Shown here piece by piece: positions 6,345 through 10,956 of a DNA stretch of 10,956 nucleotides. The stretch covers positions 1 through 10,956 of the forward strand of contig JAJXXG010000111.1 of assembly GCA_021781255.1 (NCBI GenBank), read 5' to 3'. Each line of letters begins with the position of its first letter. Position 1 is the first letter of the stretch. The position numbers were made by a program, and so were the translations under genes. The notes beneath the pieces were generated by a model. It was not told the DNA's origin. It made no database searches and saw nothing but the letters and a program-made list of their open reading frames with translations. Origin of the DNA: Acidobacteriota bacterium. GTDB taxonomy: Bacteria; Acidobacteriota; Terriglobia; Terriglobales; Acidobacteriaceae.

Positions 6345-7565
6345 ATGCAGCCGATGCACAACATTCCCGCACGTGGCGGGATCGACTTTGACGAATCGCC
6401 TTTCCTCGCCATCTGGGAGATCACGCAGTCCTGTGACCTGGCCTGCAAGCACTGCCGCGCCGCGGCGCAGCCCATTCCGCATCCTGACGAGTTGACGAAC
6501 GCAGAAGGAAAAGCGCTCATCGACCAGATCGCCCAGATGCATATTCCCATCTTCGTTTTTACCGGCGGAGACCCCATGAAGCGCAAGGATCTCTTCGAGT
6601 TGATCCGCTACGCAGCCGATAAAGGCGTGCATGTTGCCATCACTCCCAGCGCCACGCCGCTGCTCACGCGTGAAGCCATCTTCAAGATGAAAGAGGCCGG
6701 CCTGGTGCGGCTCGGCATCTCACTCGACGGCTCAACCCCCGAGATTCACGACGCCTTCCGCGGCCTGCCCGGCGCATGGGCGCGCACCATCCAGGCCATC
6801 GAGTGGGCCAACGAGGCCGGCATTCCCATCCAGGTACACTCGACAATCAGCCGCCACAACGTGCACGATCTCGACGGGCTCTGCAATCTGTTTGAGAAGC
6901 TTGCCATCGTCATGTGGAACGTCTTCTTCCTGGTGCCTGTGGGCCGCGGCCAGTTGGACGACGTGCTCAACGGCGAAGAGTTCGAACAGGTCTTCGGCAA
7001 GATCTACGAACTCTCGCGCCGCGCCAACTTCCAGATCAAGACCACCGAAGCCATGCACTACCGCCGCTATCTGCTGCAGCACAATCTGGAGGAGCGGAAG
7101 ATGGGGCACGGCCACGGAACTGGCCACGGCCATCCGCATAGCGTTGCATATGAACCCGGAACGCCCACGGCCGACGCCGCCACGCGCACCAGGGCCTGGG
7201 CAACGCGGCGCGTCAACGACGGCAAGGGTTTCATGTTCATCTCCCACGTCGGCAATGTTTATCCGAGCGGCTTTCTGCCCATCCACGCCGGCAACATCCG
7301 CGAAACGCCGCTGGCGGATATCTATCGCAACTCGCCCATCTTCAAGGCCCTGCGCGACACCAGCCGCCTTGAAGGCAAGTGCGGCGCCTGCGAGTTCAAG
7401 GAGATCTGCGGCGGCTCGCGCGCCCGCGCCTACGCCGTCACCGGCAATCCGCTGGCCCAGGAACCCTGCTGCATCTACCAGCCCAAGAACTGGGACCCGG
7501 AACTGGAGCAAAAGGCCGAAGCCTTCAGCCATCCGGTTGCACCGGGGACGCTGGTCAGGCTTTAA
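6345..7565 (+). CDS. Radical SAM/SPASM protein, TIGR04053-like (related to heme d1 / NirJ-type enzymes)
   Basis: The protein is 406 aa. The radical SAM 4Fe-4S motif is C30-x3-C34-x2-C37 in TQSCDLACKHCRA, followed by the SAM-binding TGGDP strand (FVFTGGDPMKRKDL) and LGISLDGS. The middle part has FFLVPVGRGQ and IKTTEAMHYRRY, which I associate with family TIGR04053. A His-rich loop (H255, H257, H261, H263, H265) separates this from the C-terminal SPASM-type cluster (C346, C349, C355, C375, C376). The protein should be cytoplasmic and oxygen-sensitive. The substrate is unknown; relatives NirJ, AhbC and AhbD modify tetrapyrroles, and the next gene is hemY, so a role in heme metabolism is a reasonable inference. 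The start ATG 6345 has GGAGG four bases upstream. Confidence 0.88.
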   Translation: MQPMHNIPARGGIDFDESPFLAIWEITQSCDLACKHCRAAAQPIPHPDELTNAEGKALIDQIAQMHIPIFVFTGGDPMKRKDLFELIRYAADKGVHVAITPSATPLLTREAIFKMKEAGLVRLGISLDGSTPEIHDAFRGLPGAWARTIQAIEWANEAGIPIQVHSTISRHNVHDLDGLCNLFEKLAIVMWNVFFLVPVGRGQLDDVLNGEEFEQVFGKIYELSRRANFQIKTTEAMHYRRYLLQHNLEERKMGHGHGTGHGHPHSVAYEPGTPTADAATRTRAWATRRVNDGKGFMFISHVGNVYPSGFLPIHAGNIRETPLADIYRNSPIFKALRDTSRLEGKCGACEFKEICGGSRARAYAVTGNPLAQEPCCIYQPKNWDPELEQKAEAFSHPVAPGTLVRL

Positions 7566-7754
7566 GCTTCGCGCGCTCTGCATTGCCATGGTCCGCGGAG
7601 GACAGCGCGTGAGGTTCAACATAATCCTCCAGGCAAACTCCTGCATTCCGGCGCCTGCATTTGTTCCCCTGCCCGCCGGAGCTAGAGAGCGGTTCGCCTT
7701 TCTTTGCACTCGCGCAAAACGGCAGATGCTGTAAATATGGAATAGGGTCAAAGA

Positions 7755-9248
7755 ATGCGGATTGCGATTATCGGGGGCGGCATAGCAGGGCTGGCAGCCG
7801 CTTATGAATTGGAAAAGGCGCGCGCGGAAGGCGCACCGGTCGAGTACACGCTCTATGAGGCGCGGCCACGGCTGGGCGGCTCTCTCGCGTCCGAGACCGT
7901 GAACGGCGCAGTGCTCGAGCGCGGGCCCGACTCTTTTCTCACGGAAAAGCCTGCGGCAGCCGAGCTCTGCCGCGAGCTGGGCCTTGGCGCCGATCTGATT
8001 CCTTCGAACGATGTTGCGCGCAAAACCTATATCGTCGTCCGCAACCGCCTGGTGGCGCTTCCTGATGGGCTCATGTTCATGGTTCCCACAAAGCTTGTCC
8101 CGACTGCGCTCACGCGCCTTTTCGGTTTCCGCACCAAGGTGCGCATGGCGCTTGAGCTGCTGCACCCTCCGCGCCCCAGTGGGCACGACGAGTCCGTTGC
8201 CGAACTGGTTGAGCGCCACTTCGGCCAGGAGACCGTCGATCGCCTCGCCGACCCTCTGCTCAGCGGCATCTACGGCGGCGACGCCGCGCAACTGAGCGCG
8301 CAAACAGTGCTGCCGCGCATGGTGGAGATGGAGGCGAAGTACGGATCGCTGACGCGCGGTATGTTGGCCGCGCACAACAAAATGCGCGCCAGGGTGAAGA
8401 ACTCGGCCAAAGGCCCGAACCGCGTGGCGCCCGCCATATTTACAGCTCTACGCGGCGGCATGCAGGAAATGGTCGACGCCCTCACCGCGCGCCTCAATCC
8501 CGCCAGTGTGCGCACAGCAACGCCGGTCAGCGCGATTAAGAAGACTACCGATGGCTGGAGCGTTGAAGCCGGGGCCCCCACGGACAGGTCTTCGACTGGG
8601 GGGTGGCAAGCTGGCGGCGTGCGCGACGAGTTCGATGCGCTGATCATGGCCGCGCCCGCGTGGGCAGCCGGTTCTTTACTCGCGTCGGTCGACCCAGCGC
8701 TTGGCAGCGACCTCGCCGGCATCCCTTACTCCTCGTCCATCACCATCAACCTCATCTACGACGAAACCAAAATCGGCCGCCTGCCCAAGGGCTTCGGTTT
8801 TCTGGTTCCGGCAGTTGAGGGCCGCGCCATGCTGGCCTGCACCTTTGTCCATCGCAAGTTCCTGGGCCGCACACCGCCGGGCAAGGCCGTCTTCCGCGCC
8901 TTCCTTGGCGGGGTAAAGCACAACGAACTAGTGGCGGAGAACGACAATGCGCTGGTTGCCATCGTCCGCCGCGAGATGAGCGAGATTCTGGGCGCAGAAA
9001 TCTTCAACGCAGCCATCGAGCCCGAACACGCGCAGGTCTCGCGCTGGAGCGGCGCGATGGCGCAGTACGCCGTGGGCCATCGCGAGCGGATGCAGCGCAT
9101 CACTGCGCATGTAGCCGCGCTGCCGGACCTGCGTCTTGCCGGCAACGCCTACGATGGCATCGGCGTCCCGGACTGCATCCGCCTGGGCCGCAGGGCCGCG
9201 CGAGAGTTGGTTGCGGCCGGCGCGCCAGCTCACGCTGCAAAATCCTAA
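7755..9248 (+). CDS. hemY: Protoporphyrinogen/coproporphyrinogen III oxidase, HemY type
   Basis: This 497-aa FAD enzyme oxidises (copro)porphyrinogen to (copro)porphyrin near the end of heme synthesis, using oxygen. The dinucleotide-binding motif GGGIAGL is at 7-13, with the FAD-ribose acid Glu35 in YEARPRLGG. GPDSFLTEKP, LADPLLSGIYGGD and the C-terminal FAD signature LAGNAYDGIGVPDCI (461-475) are typical of HemY/CgoX. Residues about 273-288 form an unusual Gly/Ser/Trp-rich segment coded by palindrome-rich DNA and may be an inserted repeat. The upstream gap (7566-7754, 189 bp) shows no clear promoter or terminator, and the start has only a weak ribosome binding site (AGGG 8 nt upstream). Many databases call this gene hemG. 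No heme chelatase or HemQ gene lies in the window to separate the two pathway branches. Confidence 0.95.
   Translation: MRIAIIGGGIAGLAAAYELEKARAEGAPVEYTLYEARPRLGGSLASETVNGAVLERGPDSFLTEKPAAAELCRELGLGADLIPSNDVARKTYIVVRNRLVALPDGLMFMVPTKLVPTALTRLFGFRTKVRMALELLHPPRPSGHDESVAELVERHFGQETVDRLADPLLSGIYGGDAAQLSAQTVLPRMVEMEAKYGSLTRGMLAAHNKMRARVKNSAKGPNRVAPAIFTALRGGMQEMVDALTARLNPASVRTATPVSAIKKTTDGWSVEAGAPTDRSSTGGWQAGGVRDEFDALIMAAPAWAAGSLLASVDPALGSDLAGIPYSSSITINLIYDETKIGRLPKGFGFLVPAVEGRAMLACTFVHRKFLGRTPPGKAVFRAFLGGVKHNELVAENDNALVAIVRREMSEILGAEIFNAAIEPEHAQVSRWSGAMAQYAVGHRERMQRITAHVAALPDLRLAGNAYDGIGVPDCIRLGRRAARELVAAGAPAHAAKS
8571..8618 (+). repeat. Palindrome-bearing in-frame segment inside hemY
   Basis: The DNA has GGGGCCCC (8571-8578) and the arms CCCCCA (8575-8580) and TGGGGG (8597-8602) around a 16-nt loop. 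It encodes the low-complexity peptide GAPTDRSSTGGWQAGG in a place where HemY normally has a short turn between beta-strands. It looks like a short repeat that kept the reading frame; this is inferred without an alignment. Confidence 0.35.
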
Positions 9249-9260
9249 CTTCACTCCCCG

Positions 9261-9266
9261 TATACT
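9261..9266 (+). promoter_or_regulatory. Possible -10 hexamer TATACT just before trpC
   Basis: TATACT lies 12 bases before the trpC ATG in the 30-bp hemY-trpC gap. No -35 element is seen 17 bp upstream, and a transcript from here would have almost no leader. The trpC start also lacks a good ribosome binding site (only GAG close to the ATG), so a near-leaderless message is conceivable. Weak evidence. Confidence 0.2.
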
Positions 9267-9278
9267 TTACTTGAGAGC

Positions 9279-10103
9279 ATGACGACCCGCGCCGACACAT
9301 TTCTTGCCACCATTCTGGCTTCGACGCGCGCCTCGCTGGCCGCGGCCAAAGCGAGCGTGCCCGTGGCCGAGTTGGAGCGCCGCGCCGCCCAGCACCGCCC
9401 GCGCGGCTGGGCAGCCGCGCTGCGCCGCCAGAGCGCCACCGGCCCCGCGGTCATCGCCGAGATCAAGAAGGCTTCGCCCTCGAAAGGGTTGATTCGCGCC
9501 GCCTTCGACCCCGCCTGGCTGGCCCGCCGCTACCGTGCAGGCGGCGCAGCCGCGCTCAGCGTGCTTACCGACGAGCCCTTTTTCCAAGGCAGCCTGCGCA
9601 ATCTGGAGATGGCTTCTGACGCCGCGCCTCTTCCCTGCCTGCGTAAGGACTTCATGATCGACGAGTACCAGATTGTCGAAGCCCGCGCTCACCGCGCCGA
9701 CGCCATTCTACTCATCGCCGCAGCGCTCACCGATGCCGAGCTCAAGCGCTTTGCTCAAACGGCGCGTACGCTCTCGCTCGACGTGTTTGTCGAAGTCCAC
9801 ACAGCAGAAGAGCTGGATCGCGTTCTCAATGCGCTGGGCGAAAACGGGACCGACGCCATCGGCGTGAACAACCGCGATCTGAAAACTTTCGAAGTCAGCT
9901 CTGAAACCTCGCTCGCATTGATCGATCACATTCCCACAAGCGTTGTGCGCGTGACCGAGAGCGGCATCTCCACGCCCGATGACATCGTGCGCCTACGTCG
10001 CGCCGGCTTCGATGCTTTCCTCATCGGCGAAAGCCTGATGCGCCAGCCCGATCCCGGCGTGGCGCTGGCAGAACTGCTGAAGGGTGCCGCAGACAAGCCC
10101 TGA
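9279..10103 (+). CDS. trpC: Indole-3-glycerol phosphate synthase
   Basis: This 274-aa TIM-barrel enzyme closes the ring of carboxyphenylamino-deoxyribulose phosphate to indole-3-glycerol phosphate in tryptophan synthesis. The family signature AEIKKASPSKG is at 60-70 (Glu61 and the catalytic Lys63 region), LRKDFMIDEYQ has the second catalytic Lys123, VEVHT has Glu172, GVNNRDLKTF is at 195-204, TESGI has Glu227, and the phosphate-binding FLIGESLMR is near the C-terminus. Length and all catalytic residues are normal. It starts 30 bp after hemY and ends 9 bp before trpF, so transcription with trpF is almost certain and with hemY likely. It is monofunctional, unlike the TrpC-TrpF fusion of enterobacteria. 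Confidence 0.97.
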   Translation: MTTRADTFLATILASTRASLAAAKASVPVAELERRAAQHRPRGWAAALRRQSATGPAVIAEIKKASPSKGLIRAAFDPAWLARRYRAGGAAALSVLTDEPFFQGSLRNLEMASDAAPLPCLRKDFMIDEYQIVEARAHRADAILLIAAALTDAELKRFAQTARTLSLDVFVEVHTAEELDRVLNALGENGTDAIGVNNRDLKTFEVSSETSLALIDHIPTSVVRVTESGISTPDDIVRLRRAGFDAFLIGESLMRQPDPGVALAELLKGAADKP

Positions 10104-10112
10104 GCAAACGAT

Positions 10113-10856
10113 ATGAGCCTCTGGATCAAAATTTGCGGCAACACCTCACTCGCGGACGCGCAACTGACCGCGGAAGCCGGCGCCGATGCAGCAGGATTCG
10201 TCTTTGCGCCCAGCCCGCGCCGAGTGACTCCGGAGCAGGTCGCCGCCATCGTGCCGCATCTGCCGCCCAGTCTTGAAAAGATCGGCGTCTTTGTCGATGC
10301 GGCCTTCGACGAGATCGCTTTCACAGTCGAATCCTGCTCGCTCACAGGCGTGCAACTGCACTTTGACGCCCCGCCGGAGTTGCCCGCCCAACTCCGCGAG
10401 CGCTTCGGTTCGGCGTTGCGCATCGTGCGCACGGTGCATTTCGACCTTTTGCAATCAGGAGACTTCAAGGGCAGGGGCATCACCCCGTACATGAGCGGCC
10501 CAGAACCCGCCGGGGCTTCAGCCCCTGAGGCCTGCTTTTCCGACCCAAAGATCGATGCCTTCCTCATCGACTCGCGCACCGGGACGGCCACCGGAGGCAC
10601 TGGAATTGCCTTTGATTGGGACCTGGCCGCCACTACTCTCTTCCAAATCGCAAACGCACGTAAGTGCATCGCGGCGGGCGGGCTGACACCGGAAAACGTC
10701 GCCGAAGCCCTCGCCACGCTGCGTCCCTGGGGCGTCGATGTGGTCAGCGGCGTTGAATCCGCTCCCGGCCGTAAAGATGCGGCCAAGGTGCGGGCCTTCA
10801 TTGCTAAGGCGCGGGCCGCGGAATTGAAGCACTCAACCGGCGATCTCCGCTCCTAG
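10113..10856 (+). CDS. trpF: Phosphoribosylanthranilate isomerase
   Basis: This 247-aa TIM-barrel enzyme isomerises phosphoribosylanthranilate, the step before TrpC. The catalytic pair is visible: Cys8 in WIKICGN and Asp153 in FLIDSRTGTATGGTG. The C-terminal phosphate site AAGGLTPENVAEAL and WGVDVVSGVES are intact. The protein is longer than the roughly 205 aa of compact members. About 20 extra residues lie between VRTVHFD and IDAFLID, including the peptide encoded by a GC-rich palindrome (10512-10525). The gene follows trpC by 9 bp. Its TAG stop lies within CTAG, right where a probable insertion sequence begins, so the last codons could have been altered by the insertion, and trpB/trpA, which often follow, are not seen. 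Confidence 0.96.
   Translation: MSLWIKICGNTSLADAQLTAEAGADAAGFVFAPSPRRVTPEQVAAIVPHLPPSLEKIGVFVDAAFDEIAFTVESCSLTGVQLHFDAPPELPAQLRERFGSALRIVRTVHFDLLQSGDFKGRGITPYMSGPEPAGASAPEACFSDPKIDAFLIDSRTGTATGGTGIAFDWDLAATTLFQIANARKCIAAGGLTPENVAEALATLRPWGVDVVSGVESAPGRKDAAKVRAFIAKARAAELKHSTGDLRS
10512..10525 (+). repeat. GC-rich palindrome inside trpF
   Basis: GGGGCTTCAGCCCC has 6-bp arms around two central bases. It encodes Gly134-Ala135-Ser136-Ala137-Pro138 within the family-atypical extra segment of TrpF. It may be a dispersed short palindrome inserted in frame; only a genome-wide repeat search could confirm this. Confidence 0.4.
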
Positions 10857-10899
10857 TGTGGTGCGTCGTAAATACTAACGATTATCCATGGGAATCGTC

Positions 10900-10925
10900 C
10901 ATACTGTGGAGGACGGCACAGTATG
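10900..10925 (+). promoter_or_regulatory. Hairpin covering the ribosome binding site and start codon of the right-edge gene
   Basis: CATACTGTG (10900-10908) and CACAGTATG (10917-10925) are perfect 9-bp inverted arms around an 8-nt loop. GGAGG (10908-10912) lies at and in the loop and the ATG (10923-10925) is the last part of the 3' arm. Any transcript entering from upstream would fold the start codon into the stem, which would lower translation. Confidence 0.55.
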
Positions 10926-10956
10926 CGTACGGCAGCCCCAGTGGTATTGAACCCGG
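10923..10956 (+). CDS. Probable IS630-family transposase, N-terminal 11 codons only
   Basis: The frame reads MRTAAPVVLNP and runs off the window. IS630-family transposases commonly begin with M-R-x-A-P-x-(V/I)-x-L followed by an E-Q-R segment, so the match is suggestive but short. GGAGG lies 10 nt upstream. The DDE catalytic core would be downstream and unseen. Alternatively it is an unrelated gene following trpF. Confidence 0.42.
   Translation, partial: MRTAAPVVLNP

Larger units (their letters stand above)
10857..10956 (+). mobile_element. Probable left end of an IS630-family insertion sequence
   Basis: After the trpF stop the sequence becomes AT-richer and leads within 67 bp to a reading frame whose first residues resemble IS630-family transposases. 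The junction is CTAG; IS630-type elements insert at TA, and IS630 itself is known to prefer CTAG. The other end, the terminal repeat partner and the target duplication lie beyond the window, so the call rests on a short N-terminus and the junction only. Confidence 0.42.

Noticed and set aside
7566..7754. Search for a promoter, terminator or small gene between the radical SAM gene and hemY
   Set aside because: Only short imperfect repeats (CGCGCT/AGCGCG) and no well-spaced promoter hexamers were found.
6732..8375. A 547-codon minus-strand frame opposite the radical SAM and hemY genes
   Set aside because: It is antisense to two well-recognised genes, has no family features, and arises from the GC3 bias of the real genes.
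9926..10801. A 291-codon minus-strand frame opposite trpF
   Set aside because: It is antisense to trpF, Ser/Arg/Ala-rich and without recognisable motifs.
10878..10898. ACGATT / AATCGT arms around CCATGG near the right edge
   Set aside because: Short arms with a 9-nt spacer; the neighbouring 9-bp perfect repeat at 10900-10925 is much stronger and explains the region better.

Overview
The window reads as chromosomal DNA of an acidobacterium (Acidobacteriota, probably class Terriglobia). This rests on the GC-rich, GC3-biased coding regions, a secreted protein of the acidobacterial VWFA-related type, and acidobacterial-looking versions of comF, hemY, trpC and trpF. The placement is inferred from protein flavour only; no rRNA or tRNA gene is present. 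Most of the window is housekeeping or accessory metabolism, and I see no CRISPR array, defence island, phage or plasmid module.

The left half (1-5869) is read on the minus strand. From right to left it holds a tandem universal stress protein gene (4910-5869), a comF-type phosphoribosyltransferase gene (3763-4758) coupled to an HNH endonuclease gene (3134-3748), a secreted VWFA-like protein gene (1972-2913), and a DHA2-type 14-TM drug exporter gene that runs off the left edge (1-1635). The exporter gene appears to start at TTG with a good ribosome binding site. Its 336-bp upstream gap holds two long hairpins whose imperfect pairs are G-U on the minus strand.

The right half (6345-10956) is read on the plus strand. 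It holds a radical SAM/SPASM gene resembling the TIGR04053 / heme d1-synthesis group, hemY (protoporphyrinogen or coproporphyrinogen oxidase), trpC and trpF. After the trpF stop, the last 100 bp look like the left end of an insertion sequence, with the first 11 codons of a probable IS630-family transposase. The ribosome binding site of that reading frame sits in the loop, and its start codon in the stem, of a perfect 9-bp inverted repeat.

The two halves meet in a 475-bp divergent control region (5870-6344). It contains one near-perfect and one weaker CRP/FNR-family dyad and a perfect 12-bp hairpin ahead of the radical SAM gene. A stress protein facing a radical SAM plus heme-oxidase pair across such a region suggests control by oxygen, redox state or energy status (inference). 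Two coding genes, hemY and trpF, carry in-frame palindrome-bearing segments that look like short repeats inserted into proteins. No clearly new multi-gene system is visible. The strongest leads are the divergent control region, the exporter leader hairpins, the intragenic palindromes and the sequestered transposase start.
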